Notes: generated by a model from the sequence alone, not told the origin. A stretch of DNA of 64,000 nt from an uncultured Pelagibacteraceae bacterium (GCA_902560565.1 CACEMG010000001.1:102194-166193), one strand, 5' to 3'; shown: positions 42,173 through 53,166, counted from the first letter of the stretch. Made by a program: numbers and translations.

Positions 42173-43501
42173 TTATTTGCCAATACAGAAGTCATTGAAA
42201 ATACTACCAAGTATTTCTTCAACATCTACTATTCCAACAATCATTCCAAGATGTCTTACAGCTAGTCTAAGGTCCTCAGCCGCTTTATCGAAATCATTTT
42301 CTTTTTCTTTTTTTGTGAACTCGTCTAGATGATAAACGCATTGTAGAAGATGTTGTCTATGTCTTTCTCGTGTAATTATTGTATCCTCTACACTCACAAA
42401 TTTATTTTTTAAATTTTCTTTAATTTTATTAATAAGTTTATCAAGATTAGTTTCATCTCTAATGGAAACTGATATAGGATTGTATTTCTCTAACTCATTA
42501 CTTTTATTTGGTCCAAGATCTGATTTATTTATAACAAATATTGATTTTTTAAGATCCAGATCCTTCAAAAAGTCAATAAAATCAACGGTTTTTGGCTCGA
42601 AGACAAGAATATTTAAATCCGCATCTTCTGCTCTTTTAAGAGCTAATTTTATTCCTTTTTTTTCTATTTCGTCCTCAGAATTTCTTATTCCAGCAGTATC
42701 AGACATCACCACAGGGAAACCATCCATATTTATATAAACTTCAATTATATCTCTTGTTGTTCCAGCAATTTCTGAGACAATTGCAACTTCTCTCTTTGAA
42801 AAGTAATTAAGTAAACTAGATTTGCCAACATTTGTTGGGCCTATTATTGCAATTTTAAAACCTTCTCTTATTTTTTCACCTACTTTACTATCTTCCAATG
42901 TTTTTTTTATTTCCTGTTTTACTTTTTCCGAACTTGCTTTAATATTTCCTAATATATTACTTGGGAGATCTTCATCTGGAAAATCGATTTTTGCCTCTAA
43001 ATTTGATAAAATCTTTACCAATGCTTCTCTCCAATAATTAAACTTGTCTGAACTCTTACCACTCATAATTCTTAATGCTTGTTTTCTTTGAATCTCCGTT
43101 TCAGAAGCTATTAAATCTCCAATACTTTCAGCTTTTAGAAGATTTATTTTATCATTTTGAAAAGCTATTTTTGTAAATTCACCTGGCTCAGCTAATCTGC
43201 AATTTTCTATTTCTGATATGCTATCCAGAATAGATTTTATAACCGCTTTACTTCCGTGAGCTTGAATCTCTAACATGTCCTCACCTGTATAACTATTCGG
43301 TCCTGGAAACCAAATTAAGATACATTCATCTATTAACTCTTTTGTTTTTTCGTGAAAGATTTTTTTTAGAGTAGCAACTCTTGGTTTTAAATGTGCCCCT
43401 TTTGTAATTACTTTAATAACATCTTTTGTGCTAGCTCCAGAAATTCTAATTACTGCTACTCCAGAAATACCTGGGCCTGATGAAAGTGCGAAGATTGTCA
43501 T
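42173..43501 (-). CDS. mnmE: tRNA modification GTPase MnmE
   Basis: IFALSSGPGISGVAVIRISG; IIGPTNVGKSSLLNYF; C-terminal FCIGK. Confidence 0.98.
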   Translation of the reverse strand: MTIFALSSGPGISGVAVIRISGASTKDVIKVITKGAHLKPRVATLKKIFHEKTKELIDECILIWFPGPNSYTGEDMLEIQAHGSKAVIKSILDSISEIENCRLAEPGEFTKIAFQNDKINLLKAESIGDLIASETEIQRKQALRIMSGKSSDKFNYWREALVKILSNLEAKIDFPDEDLPSNILGNIKASSEKVKQEIKKTLEDSKVGEKIREGFKIAIIGPTNVGKSSLLNYFSKREVAIVSEIAGTTRDIIEVYINMDGFPVVMSDTAGIRNSEDEIEKKGIKLALKRAEDADLNILVFEPKTVDFIDFLKDLDLKKSIFVINKSDLGPNKSNELEKYNPISVSIRDETNLDKLINKIKENLKNKFVSVEDTIITRERHRQHLLQCVYHLDEFTKKEKENDFDKAAEDLRLAVRHLGMIVGIVDVEEILGSIFNDFCIGK

Positions 43502-43634
43502 AAATTTGATATCTAAAATTATAGATATTATAAATTGAAAATCTTTTTTGTAAATTGCCCTTTAAAGTATTTTAACTTTCCTTAAAGAAATTATTTCTTT
43601 ATTACTTGTTTTAACGAATTATTGTTTAAATTTG

Positions 43635-44558
43635 TTAAATATTAAGGTTTCCATTTTCTTTAATGATTAATGAAAAAGCCGCCTGTATTGGAAAGTAACA
43701 GTCTGAATTACTATTATTAATCAGATATGGTAAAATATAAAGTTCTGAATCAATATCCTCAAAGCCAAGGTTAAAATTAACAATTTCATTTTTTTGGTAG
43801 AAAATATTTTTTTTTGTTCCGTCTTTAAACTTTAATTCAACAATTTGATCTCCCTTATATTTTCTTTTATTTTCTATAACTTTATTTATTTTGTAAATAC
43901 CTAGCCCACCATAAGCAGATTTAACTTTAATTGGCTCGAGATTTTGATTGAAACTTAACTTTTTCATATCCATGTACTTTTTTTGAAAATCACTTAAAAC
44001 ATTTGAACTAATTTGATCGTTTGGGTTAATTTCTTTAGCTATATCTTTTAATGTTTGTACCCAAAAATCATTCTTGCAATACTTTTCATCTATTAATCCC
44101 CACATATCATAATAAGTACCAATCTGATTAGCAAAAACCCCAGCTCTTTTTTTATCCGAAATTAAAAATTGAATAGCTTTTGTAAAACTTTCAATTCCTA
44201 TTTTTTCAATATTTCTATCATCGAAATCTAATGCAATAAATAAATCACATTTTTTCAACTCATCGTTTTCTTTAATTGTATCAATTATTAAATTTCTAGC
44301 ATGCTCTAATCTTTTCCCTCTATAAGTATATTTGCTTAAATCTTCTCTAAAAAATAAATAATCTTTTATTTTTGTATGTTTTTTTAATAAATTTTTTGTG
44401 TTGTCTTTTGAACCGTTTTCTACAATTATTTTATAAGTTGCATTAAAATATGATGAATAATAATCAATATTAGACATAACCTTTTCGATATACTTTTCAC
44501 AATCCCTCGCACAACCACCAAAGACCACGTTTAAATCTTTAATTTCTTTTTCTATCAT
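43635..44558 (-). CDS. Glycosyltransferase-like protein (GT-A/GT2-like)
   Basis: VVFGGCARDCEKYIEKVMSNIDYYSSYFNATYKIIVENGSKDNTKNLL; LFIALDFDDRN. Confidence 0.7.
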   Translation of the reverse strand: MIEKEIKDLNVVFGGCARDCEKYIEKVMSNIDYYSSYFNATYKIIVENGSKDNTKNLLKKHTKIKDYLFFREDLSKYTYRGKRLEHARNLIIDTIKENDELKKCDLFIALDFDDRNIEKIGIESFTKAIQFLISDKKRAGVFANQIGTYYDMWGLIDEKYCKNDFWVQTLKDIAKEINPNDQISSNVLSDFQKKYMDMKKLSFNQNLEPIKVKSAYGGLGIYKINKVIENKRKYKGDQIVELKFKDGTKKNIFYQKNEIVNFNLGFEDIDSELYILPYLINNSNSDCYFPIQAAFSLIIKENGNLNI

Positions 44559-46195
44559 TTTGATATTTCATTAATTGTATTTAATTTTAAAATAAAATTT
44601 TTAACAAACAAATCTATATCAAACAAAGGAGATTGAAGCACTTGAGATCTCAATTTTTTTCTTACAATGAGTAATTTTTCAATGTTTGCTTTATTTTTAA
44701 ATTGTGTTGCAATTGAAATATATTCTTGCTTATTGTTTGCTATATAATTGCTTAATTTTGAATTTTTATTAATGCTATAGCCACATCTTGAGACAAATCT
44801 GTCACCTTTCAGAGTAACAACTGGCACACCCATCCATAAAGCCTCGAAGGTGGTTGTAACACCATTATATGGATAAGTGTCAAGACATAAGTCAATATTA
44901 TTATATTGTTCTAAATGTTTTTTTTTATCTAACTCATAGTTTAAAATTTTAATTCTTTGAGGATTAATTTCTTTTTTAAATTTTTTGATTATATAGTCTT
45001 TAAAATTTATATCAGCAGAAGAAGAATTTTTAAGTATTAAATTTGAATTTTCAAATTTATGTAAAATTTCTTCCCACATATTTATAGTATAGCTGGATAT
45101 TTTTAGAAAATTATTAAAGCAACCAAAGTTAAAATGTTTATTTTTTATATAAGGTAACTCATTTACTTGAACATCTTCCAACTTTGATATCGTATTCCAT
45201 ATATGTGGCATAGATATTAACTTAGACTTGCTATCCTTAAGATCATCTGAAATTATATAGTCATCAACAATCATGTGATCAATTTCTTCTATATGTGTTT
45301 CATTACAATAACCTAACCAAGATATCTGTACAGGTGCAGGTTTATTTTTATAAACTTGTAGTCTGTTACCATTTGAATAACCTCCTAAATCAAATAAATA
45401 ATATATCCTCTTTGAATAAATAAGATCACTAATTTCCTTATCGTTTAAATTAGAAACATCGTTCCATTCGAAGAATGCTTTTTTAAAATTATTAGTGAAA
45501 TTATCGTCTTTTCTTTCTTTACTTAAATTAAATGCTATAGGTTTTAAATTTTTATCTTTAAGAATCTTTACAAAATCTTTTAAAAAATATCCGACAGAAT
45601 GTTGTTTCAAATCATAAGATAAAAATCCAATTTTTGATTTATCGTGATCGTTTGGGTTAAATTTATAATTAATTTTATTTTTAAATATTGTTTTATTAAA
45701 TTTTTCACAATATTTTTTGTATTCATCTTTTGAATAAGTATTTGAATAATTTAAAAGAAAGATTAAAGCAGCTAAATCTTTTGTTTCATATTTCCCGCTA
45801 TTGATAAGAATTTTATGATAATAAATTGTGTCCTCAATTGTTCCTGCGCCAAAAGTTAAATCAGCTAAATTAAGAATAATGTTATGATCTCCAGGATTTT
45901 TAGCGTTATAATCCTTGAGCATATTTATTGTTTGGATAAAATCTTTGTCCAAATAAGCCAACTTCGCCAAATTTAGCAGACTGTGGATGTAATATTTGTC
46001 AAGTTTTAAAGCGAAGTTAAAATATTTTTTTGCTTTTGAGTAATTTTTGTTTAATAACTCGATAACACCTAGGATATTATAGTAAAAAGGGTCTTCTTTT
46101 TCATTATCGTTAAGTGCTTCTATTTCGAATTTTATACTCTCAAATTGTTTAGATTTATATAAGGTTTCTATTTTCTTTTTAAAATTTATATTCAA
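44555..46195 (-). CDS. TPR protein with O-GlcNAc-transferase (GT41/SPINDLY)-like domain
   Basis: N-terminal TPRs; PAPVQISWLGYCNETHIEEIDHMIVDDYI; DLCLDTYPYNGVTTTFEALWMGVPVVTLKGDRFVSRCGYSI. Confidence 0.9.
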   Translation of the reverse strand: MNINFKKKIETLYKSKQFESIKFEIEALNDNEKEDPFYYNILGVIELLNKNYSKAKKYFNFALKLDKYYIHSLLNLAKLAYLDKDFIQTINMLKDYNAKNPGDHNIILNLADLTFGAGTIEDTIYYHKILINSGKYETKDLAALIFLLNYSNTYSKDEYKKYCEKFNKTIFKNKINYKFNPNDHDKSKIGFLSYDLKQHSVGYFLKDFVKILKDKNLKPIAFNLSKERKDDNFTNNFKKAFFEWNDVSNLNDKEISDLIYSKRIYYLFDLGGYSNGNRLQVYKNKPAPVQISWLGYCNETHIEEIDHMIVDDYIISDDLKDSKSKLISMPHIWNTISKLEDVQVNELPYIKNKHFNFGCFNNFLKISSYTINMWEEILHKFENSNLILKNSSSADINFKDYIIKKFKKEINPQRIKILNYELDKKKHLEQYNNIDLCLDTYPYNGVTTTFEALWMGVPVVTLKGDRFVSRCGYSINKNSKLSNYIANNKQEYISIATQFKNKANIEKLLIVRKKLRSQVLQSPLFDIDLFVKNFILKLNTINEISK

Positions 46196-46219
46196 TTTTT
46201 TTAGAATTTAAAAAAATAG

Positions 46220-47491
46220 TTATGATGGTTTATTCATAGAATTAAAAAATTCAGAATTATTTTTTGTATTTTTAAGTTTAGAATTAATAAATTCTATAGC
46301 ATCCATTGAACCCATCGGGGCAATTATTCTTCTTAAAACATTCATTTTTTGAAGATCGGCCTTTTCAAAAATTAATTCCTCACGTCTGGTACCAGATTTA
46401 GTAATATCTATTGCTGGGAAAATTCTTTTTTCTGAAATCTTTCTATCTAATATTGTTTCACTATTTCCAGTTCCTTTAAATTCTTCAAAAATTACCTCGT
46501 CCATTCTGCTACCAGTATCAATTAAAGCTGTAGCAATTATAGTTAGTGAGCCTCCTTCTTCAATGTTTCTTGCAGCACCAAAAAACCTTTTAGGTCTTTG
46601 TAAGGCGTTTGCATCAACACCTCCGGTTAAAACTTTTCCAGAACTTGGAACTACAGCGTTATATGCTCTACCAAGTCTTGTAATTGAGTCCAAAAGTATA
46701 ACCACGTCCTTTTTATGTTCAGTAAGTCTTTTGGCTTTTTCTATTACCATTTCGGCTACAGCCACGTGTCTTTGCGCAGGCTCGTCAAATGTTGAGCTAA
46801 TCACCTCTCCTTTGACTGTCCTTTGCATATCAGTAACTTCTTCTGGTCTCTCATCAATCAATAAAACCATCAAATAGCATTCTGGGTGATTTGCAGTAAT
46901 TGAATTGGCGATGCTTTGTAAAATCATCGTTTTGCCAGCTTTTGGAGGAGATATTATTAACGATCTTTGCCCTTTTCCTATTGGACTTACAAGATCAATT
47001 AATCTTGGTGTTAAATCTGGTTTTTTTTCAATTTTTGTACTTTCAACCTCCATCATTAATTGTTTGTTTGGATATAACGGAGTTAAGTTATCAAAGGCTA
47101 TCTTGTGACGAGATTTTTCAGCGTCCTCTAAATTAATTTTGGTTACCTGTAGTAAGGCAAAATATCTTTCACCATCTTTAGGTGCTCTAACTGGTCCCTC
47201 AACGGTATCCCCAGTTCTTAAGCCAAATCTTCTTATCTGACTAGGGCTTATATATATATCATCGGGTCCAGGCAGATAATTTGATTCCATTGCTCTTAGG
47301 AAACCAAAGCCATCTTGCAACATTTGCAAAACTCCACCACCTGTAATTTCCTCCCCTTTTTCTGCTAATTTCTTTAAGATAGAAAAAAGAATTTCTTGTT
47401 TCCTTAAAGTACTAGCGTTTTCAATTCCTAACTCTTCTGCTTGAGAAATGAGATTTTCTGATGATTTTGTTTTAAGTTCTTGAATATTCAT
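46220..47491 (-). CDS. rho: Transcription termination factor Rho
   Basis: [48 protein letters not shown]. Confidence 0.99.
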   Translation of the reverse strand: MNIQELKTKSSENLISQAEELGIENASTLRKQEILFSILKKLAEKGEEITGGGVLQMLQDGFGFLRAMESNYLPGPDDIYISPSQIRRFGLRTGDTVEGPVRAPKDGERYFALLQVTKINLEDAEKSRHKIAFDNLTPLYPNKQLMMEVESTKIEKKPDLTPRLIDLVSPIGKGQRSLIISPPKAGKTMILQSIANSITANHPECYLMVLLIDERPEEVTDMQRTVKGEVISSTFDEPAQRHVAVAEMVIEKAKRLTEHKKDVVILLDSITRLGRAYNAVVPSSGKVLTGGVDANALQRPKRFFGAARNIEEGGSLTIIATALIDTGSRMDEVIFEEFKGTGNSETILDRKISEKRIFPAIDITKSGTRREELIFEKADLQKMNVLRRIIAPMGSMDAIEFINSKLKNTKNNSEFFNSMNKPS

Positions 47492-47553
47492 AATGTTGGG
47501 GGTTTATTTGTTAGATAAGCCAAATATATATACATATTTCTAAATTTCAATAC

Positions 47554-47988
47554 CTATAATGGCTTAAAAACAACAGTAAATATGATTAATATTAATAATA
47601 TAGTTGGAATTTCGTTAAATATTCTAAAAAATTTTGATGAATATTTATTTTCGTCGATTTTGAATTTGCTCAAGCATACTCCTAAAAAAAAATGATAAGC
47701 TGTTAAAATTACTATAAATATTAGCTTTAAAATTAACCACAAGTTATTAAGCTGATCAAACCCAATACTTCCAATCAGTGCTAAACCGAAAATCCACGAA
47801 AGTATCATCGATGGCATCATAATATAGTTGTAAAGTTTAAATTCCATAACTTTAAAAACCTCACTTACATTTTTTTCAGCGTTTTTTTCTGAATGATATA
47901 CAAAAATTCTAGGAAGATATAACAGTCCAGCCATCCAAGATATGACTGCGATTAAATGTAAAGCTTTTAATGTTAAATATAGGTTCAT
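47554..47988 (-). CDS. hemJ: HemJ-type protoporphyrinogen IX oxidase
   Basis: LKALHLIAVISWMAGLLYLPRIFVYH; next to hemH and hemE. Confidence 0.92.
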   Translation of the reverse strand: MNLYLTLKALHLIAVISWMAGLLYLPRIFVYHSEKNAEKNVSEVFKVMEFKLYNYIMMPSMILSWIFGLALIGSIGFDQLNNLWLILKLIFIVILTAYHFFLGVCLSKFKIDENKYSSKFFRIFNEIPTILLILIIFTVVFKPL

Positions 47989-48983
47989 TTATTTATAATA
48001 TATCTTTCAACCAATGTACTAATAAGTTTTATATGATCATCATTATCATTAAGACACGGCACTACATCAAAATTTGATCCCCCAGCTTTTAGAAAACTTT
48101 CCTTTCCTTGAATGGCAATTTCTTCTAACGTTTCAACACAATCGGAAGAGAATCCTGGACAAATTACTAAAATTTTTTTTTTTCCGGTACTTGGAAGTTT
48201 TTCTAAAGTCTTATCAGTATAAGGTTGTAACCATTCTTGGGGGCCAAATCTGGATTGAAATGTTGTTTCAATTGGTATTCTAGTAAATTTCTCCTTAATA
48301 AGCCTTGTGGTTTTATGGCAATAGCAGTGATAGGGATCCCCCTTTTCAAAGTATTTCTTTGGTATACCATGATATGAAGCTACAATTAAATCAGGCTCCC
48401 AGTTTATTAATGCTATTTTATTTTCAATGCTTTTAACTAAAGCATCAATATATAATGGTTCAGACTCATAATGGGGTATAATTTGCAAGCTTGGCTGCCA
48501 CCTGGTTTTCATCAAAATCCTATAAATTTCATCACAAACTGTTGCTGTGGTTGCTGCTGCATATTGAGGATATAAGGGAAGAATTATTAAGTTTTCACAT
48601 CCGTCGTTCTGCATTTTAGCTAAAACACTTTTTATGCTTGGATTTCCATATCTCATTGCAAAATCAATCATTAAATTTTTATTTTTAATTTTATTTCTTA
48701 GCTTCATTGTTTGACTTTGCGTATAATACCTTAACGGCGACATGTTTTCTTTTTTCATCCATATTTCCTTATAGGCTTTTGCTGTTTTAGAAGGCCTAAA
48801 AGTTAAAATAAAAAGATTGAGAATTATTTGCCAAATTATCGGGTTAACTTCTATAACTCTTCTGTCCGATAAAAACTCTTTCAAGTATTTACGGATATCA
48901 AGCCAGCTAGTAGAATCAGGTGTTCCAAGGTTAACTATTAAAATTCCAGTTTTACCATAATTAATTTTAGGATGATCTTTCAT
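47985..48983 (-). CDS. hemH: Ferrochelatase
   Basis: GILIVNLGTPDS; SYHGIPKKYFEKGDPY. Confidence 0.97.
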   Translation of the reverse strand: MKDHPKINYGKTGILIVNLGTPDSTSWLDIRKYLKEFLSDRRVIEVNPIIWQIILNLFILTFRPSKTAKAYKEIWMKKENMSPLRYYTQSQTMKLRNKIKNKNLMIDFAMRYGNPSIKSVLAKMQNDGCENLIILPLYPQYAAATTATVCDEIYRILMKTRWQPSLQIIPHYESEPLYIDALVKSIENKIALINWEPDLIVASYHGIPKKYFEKGDPYHCYCHKTTRLIKEKFTRIPIETTFQSRFGPQEWLQPYTDKTLEKLPSTGKKKILVICPGFSSDCVETLEEIAIQGKESFLKAGGSNFDVVPCLNDNDDHIKLISTLVERYIINK

Positions 48984-49980
48984 TAAACTTTCTTACTATC
49001 TTAATTAAATATTGTATCATATTTGGATCAGTTTGAGGTAGAACCCCATGTCCTAAATTAAATATATATGGGTGATTTTCGAAAACACTTAGATAATAAT
49101 TAGTAATCTTTTCTAAGTTTTTTTTACCAGTTAATAAAATTTTTGGGTCCATACCTCCTTGTATTGGTATGCTTATATTTTTAATTATATCTTTAGGGTT
49201 TACATTGTAATCAATGTTAATTGCATCTGGCTTTACTGCATTTGTATAATTTGCATAATTTTTAATATTTCTTGGGAAACAAATACAGGGCACATTTAAA
49301 GATTTGGTAAATTTTACTAACTTCTTAGTTGGTTCATAAATGAATTCATTTAAGTTTCTTTTACCAACCAATCCTGCCCAACTATCAAATATTTGAATAA
49401 TATTGGCTCCACTTTTGATTTGGTCTTGTACATGAAATATTAAATACTTATTAATATATTTCAGAAGATCTTTTATTAAAGATTTATCGGAAAAAACTTT
49501 ATTTAGCTTCCTTTTTGGAGAAGACCTGTTTAACATGTATACTAATATTGTCCATGGGCCACCAACAAATCCTATTAAATCTTTGTTTTTTAAAATTTTA
49601 TCTTTCTTAACTTTATAAATAGAATTGTAAATTGGCTCTAATTTTTTTCTAAAGGTCTTGCGATTACAAATTTTAATTTCATCAGAGGTTATTGGTCCCA
49701 AGAAAGGACCAAAATTTTTTTTAAATTCAACTGTTTGACCCAATCCAAATGGAACCACCAGTATATCAGAAAAGATAATTGCTGCATCGAGATTATATCT
49801 TTTTATTGGTTGTAATGTAATATTTTTAACTTTATCGGAGTCTAAGCATAACTTAATAAAGTTTGGATTCTTTTTTCTTATTGTCCTGAATTCAGGTAAA
49901 TGTCTTCCTGCTTGTCTCATTAGCCATAAAGGCTTTGTTGATTTATCTTTATTCTTAATAACTTTTGTTAAAGGAGTCAT
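48967..49980 (-). CDS. hemE: Uroporphyrinogen decarboxylase
   Basis: PLWLMRQAGRHLPEF; IFSDILVVPFGLGQ; FVGGPWT. Confidence 0.98.
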   Translation of the reverse strand: MTPLTKVIKNKDKSTKPLWLMRQAGRHLPEFRTIRKKNPNFIKLCLDSDKVKNITLQPIKRYNLDAAIIFSDILVVPFGLGQTVEFKKNFGPFLGPITSDEIKICNRKTFRKKLEPIYNSIYKVKKDKILKNKDLIGFVGGPWTILVYMLNRSSPKRKLNKVFSDKSLIKDLLKYINKYLIFHVQDQIKSGANIIQIFDSWAGLVGKRNLNEFIYEPTKKLVKFTKSLNVPCICFPRNIKNYANYTNAVKPDAINIDYNVNPKDIIKNISIPIQGGMDPKILLTGKKNLEKITNYYLSVFENHPYIFNLGHGVLPQTDPNMIQYLIKIVRKFNERSS

Positions 49981-50266
49981 ATAAAATATATAATTAAGTT
50001 TATTTTAATAGTATATTAACTTGTTAATAATGGTGAAAACTTTTTATCAACACCTTTTATATAAATTTTCCACAAGATAAAATTAACATTTGATTATTTA
50101 ACTTATATATAAAATCATTCTTATTTCGATTAATTATATATTGTTAATATTAATTATACATGTGACTAAAAATGTTGATTAAGTGGGTTTTTTTCATTCA
50201 AAGGACATAAATATTCAATTTCCTATAAAATAAGTTTATTATTAACTTTTAATATACAAATTATAC
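49981..50266. other. oriC: Candidate chromosomal replication origin (oriC)
   Basis: 286-bp very AT-rich divergent intergenic region between hemE and ppsR; DnaA-box-like TTTTCCACA (50066-50074), TTATCAACA (50044-50052); leftward block of minus-strand genes and mostly plus-strand genes to the right. Confidence 0.78.
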
Positions 50267-51091
50267 ATGATTAATTTATATCAAATATATCTAATATCTG
50301 ACTCAACGGGTGAAACCTTGGATAGAATCTTTTTAGCTTTGAAAGCTCAATTTAATAACTTCCATTATAAAACTAACCACTTTTCATTCACCAGGACTGA
50401 AAATCAAATTATTAAAATACTGGAGAACTGTAAAAAAAAAGAAAAAACAATAATACTTTACACAATAGTTGACAATAAGCTTAGTAAATTTTTGAAAGAT
50501 AAAGCTAAAGAAAAAAGCATCCCATGTTTTAGTGTATTAGGTGATTTAATAGAAAGCTTTTCAAATTTGTTAAATCAAGATGCTTTAAATGTACCAAGTA
50601 GACAACACATCATGAATGATGAATATTATAAAAAAATTGATGCTATCCAATTTACAATGAATCATGATGATGGAAATGCAATAGAAGACATAGATAAATC
50701 TGACATAATATTAATAGGAGTTAGTAGAACTAGTAAAACGCCAACCTCTATTTATTTAGCCAACAAAGGTTATAAAGTATCAAATATTCCAATTGTGAAC
50801 AATAGTTCTATACCTGAGAAAGTTAAAAAAAATAAATTGAAAAAGTGTATAATTGGTTTGATAGCAGAACCAGAAAGGCTTGTTGAAATAAGGAAAAATA
50901 GAATGACTAGCCTTAAAGAGACCGGTAATCAAAAATATACAAACCTACAAAAAATTTATGAAGAAGTTAGAAGTTCAAAAAATACTTTCTCGAAGTTTAA
51001 ATGGCCAACAATTGATGTAAGTAGGAAATCCGTTGAAGAAACAGCAGCTTCTGTTATTAAAATATACGAAATAAGCAGAAAAAATGCCTGA
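50267..51091 (+). CDS. PEP synthase/PPDK regulatory protein (DUF299 kinase-phosphorylase)
   Basis: YLISDSTGETLDRI; DIILIGVSRTSKTPTSIYLANKGYKVSNIP. Confidence 0.95.
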   Translation: MINLYQIYLISDSTGETLDRIFLALKAQFNNFHYKTNHFSFTRTENQIIKILENCKKKEKTIILYTIVDNKLSKFLKDKAKEKSIPCFSVLGDLIESFSNLLNQDALNVPSRQHIMNDEYYKKIDAIQFTMNHDDGNAIEDIDKSDIILIGVSRTSKTPTSIYLANKGYKVSNIPIVNNSSIPEKVKKNKLKKCIIGLIAEPERLVEIRKNRMTSLKETGNQKYTNLQKIYEEVRSSKNTFSKFKWPTIDVSRKSVEETAASVIKIYEISRKNA

Positions 51092-51662
51092 TATTATTTT
51101 AGCTTCGAAAAGTAAAGTAAGAAAAACAATACTTGAAAAAAATAAAATAAGTTGCACAGTGAAACCATCAAACGTAGACGAAGAACCAATTAAAACCAGC
51201 CTTTTAAAAGAAGGCGCCTCTCCAGAGGTAATTTCAAAAAATTTAGCAGAACTTAAGGCAAATAAAGTCAGCCAAAAAATGAGTCAAAACTTAGTTTTAG
51301 GTGCAGATAGCGTAATCGACTTAGAGGGAGAACTAATATCTAAACCAGTAGATAGAGATGAAGCTTTTAAGATATTGAAAAAATTAAATGGTAAAAAACA
51401 TTATCTAATTAGCTCAGTTTGCATCTCAAAAAATGGTTCGATGTTATGGAACTATACAGACAAGGCCGAATTAACAATGAAAAAGATGACCGATAATGAT
51501 CTTAAAGATTATCTGTCAAAAATTACTGACGAAGCTCTTTATTCGTATAACGTATATCAGATTGAAAGCGAGGGTAGAAATTTGTTTACTAAAATAGACG
51601 GAGATAAAGATACAATTATGGGGCTCCCAATCAAAAAAATTAAAGAATATTTAATTACATGA
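51084..51662 (+). CDS. maf: Maf-like nucleoside triphosphate pyrophosphatase
   Basis: IILASKSKVRKTIL; LVLGADSVID; IMGLPIKKI. Confidence 0.93.
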   Translation: MPDIILASKSKVRKTILEKNKISCTVKPSNVDEEPIKTSLLKEGASPEVISKNLAELKANKVSQKMSQNLVLGADSVIDLEGELISKPVDRDEAFKILKKLNGKKHYLISSVCISKNGSMLWNYTDKAELTMKKMTDNDLKDYLSKITDEALYSYNVYQIESEGRNLFTKIDGDKDTIMGLPIKKIKEYLIT

Positions 51663-52369
51663 AAAATTCTTTAATTTCATTACTTATAATTGTTTTTTCT
51701 ACATATTTTTTGGTAGAATTTATTGGAGACAGATTAATTAAGAATATATTACAAAAAAATATTTCCAGCACATTAAATAGAGATGTATTAATTAAAAAAT
51801 TAAATATTAACTACTTAAGTGGTGAAGCTAGGGGAAAAGACATCAGTCTATTAAATAACAAATTTGATGGATATTTATTAAAAATTGACTCTGTAGAGGT
51901 AGACCTAGATGCATTTTCAATTTTCTCTAATAATATTATTATTAATGATGTTTTATTAGAAAATATAAAAGTTAATTATTACTTTAATTTTTCTGAACAA
52001 ATAATTTCTGATAATGTACGATCCTTAAAAAAAAATCTTGAAAATAAAAACACATATTCTCGATCGCATAAATATTTTAATATAAAAAATTTAGATGCTA
52101 AAAATATTTCTTTATCTGCTTTCTCACCAAATTTAAATATTGAAAAAACTATAAGATTAGATGATATGAATTTTAATAATGTCGGGAACACAAATGAGAG
52201 TAGGGACTATAAAGATATATTAAAAGATGTATTCATTGACACAACAGAAATAATAAAAGAAAAAATATTTAATGAAAATTTTTTAGAAAAACTCGAAAAT
52301 TTTGACCCAAATCAGTTAGAAGATAAAGTTAAAGACAAATTAAAAAATAAACTTAAAAAAATATTTTAA
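51659..52369 (+). CDS. AsmA-like membrane-anchored hypothetical protein
   Basis: N-terminal TM then LNRDVLIKKLNINYLSGEARGKDISLLNN..VDSVEVDLDAFS pattern. Confidence 0.5.
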   Translation: MKNSLISLLIIVFSTYFLVEFIGDRLIKNILQKNISSTLNRDVLIKKLNINYLSGEARGKDISLLNNKFDGYLLKIDSVEVDLDAFSIFSNNIIINDVLLENIKVNYYFNFSEQIISDNVRSLKKNLENKNTYSRSHKYFNIKNLDAKNISLSAFSPNLNIEKTIRLDDMNFNNVGNTNESRDYKDILKDVFIDTTEIIKEKIFNENFLEKLENFDPNQLEDKVKDKLKNKLKKIF

Positions 52370-53166
52370 TGAAAAAATATTTAGTTATAGGAAATCCAAT
52401 AGAACATTCTTTATCCCCAAAACTCCATAATTATTGGATAAAAAAAAATAATTTAAATGCGTCTTATGAAAAAAAGTTAATTTCAGAAAATGATATTGGA
52501 AATATTATTTCAAAAATAAAATCTGAAGAAATTACTGGAATTAATGTTACAGTTCCATTTAAAAACAAAGTTGTAGAGTATATGGACGTTCTGACAAAGG
52601 AAGCAAATGAAACTAATTCTGTTAACACTATTTATTTAAAAGACCAAAAAATCATTGGTCATAATACTGATATAGCTGGGTTCGAGCTAGGCATAAGATC
52701 TTATGGATATGATGTTAAAAAAAAAAATATTTTTATATTCGGAGCTGGCGGTGTAGTTCCATCATTAATAGTGGCACTTAAAAAAATGGGAGCGATGAAG
52801 ATACTATTGTATAATAGAACTGTTTCAAAGTCTGAAAATATAAAAAAATTATTTAATGATATTTCAATTATTGAAAAACAAAATATCCCAAATGATGTAG
52901 ACATGTTAATAAATGCTTCAAGTCTTGGGATTAATAAAAATGATAAAATTGATTTAAACTACGAAAAAATTGGTACAAATAAATTTTATTATGACGTTAT
53001 TTATAATCCTGCGGAAACTTTTTTTTTAAGTCAAGGTAAAAAATTTGGAAACAAAGTTGAGAACGGAAAAAAAATGTTTATTTATCAAGCACACCAAGCA
53101 TTTGCTATATGGCATAACGTTTTACCAAAAATAGATGAAGAAGTAGAAAGACTTCTGGATGAATAA
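52369..53166 (+). CDS. aroE: Shikimate dehydrogenase
   Basis: VIGNPIEHSLSPKLHNYWI; GINVTVPFKNKV; GHNTDIAGFELG. Confidence 0.97.
   Translation: MKKYLVIGNPIEHSLSPKLHNYWIKKNNLNASYEKKLISENDIGNIISKIKSEEITGINVTVPFKNKVVEYMDVLTKEANETNSVNTIYLKDQKIIGHNTDIAGFELGIRSYGYDVKKKNIFIFGAGGVVPSLIVALKKMGAMKILLYNRTVSKSENIKKLFNDISIIEKQNIPNDVDMLINASSLGINKNDKIDLNYEKIGTNKFYYDVIYNPAETFFLSQGKKFGNKVENGKKMFIYQAHQAFAIWHNVLPKIDEEVERLLDE

Noticed and set aside
43550-43625. Small RNA or terminator after mnmE/GT genes
   Set aside because: AT-only inverted repeats (TAAAGAAAT-T-ATTTCTTTA) are likely by chance at this base composition; no GC stem.
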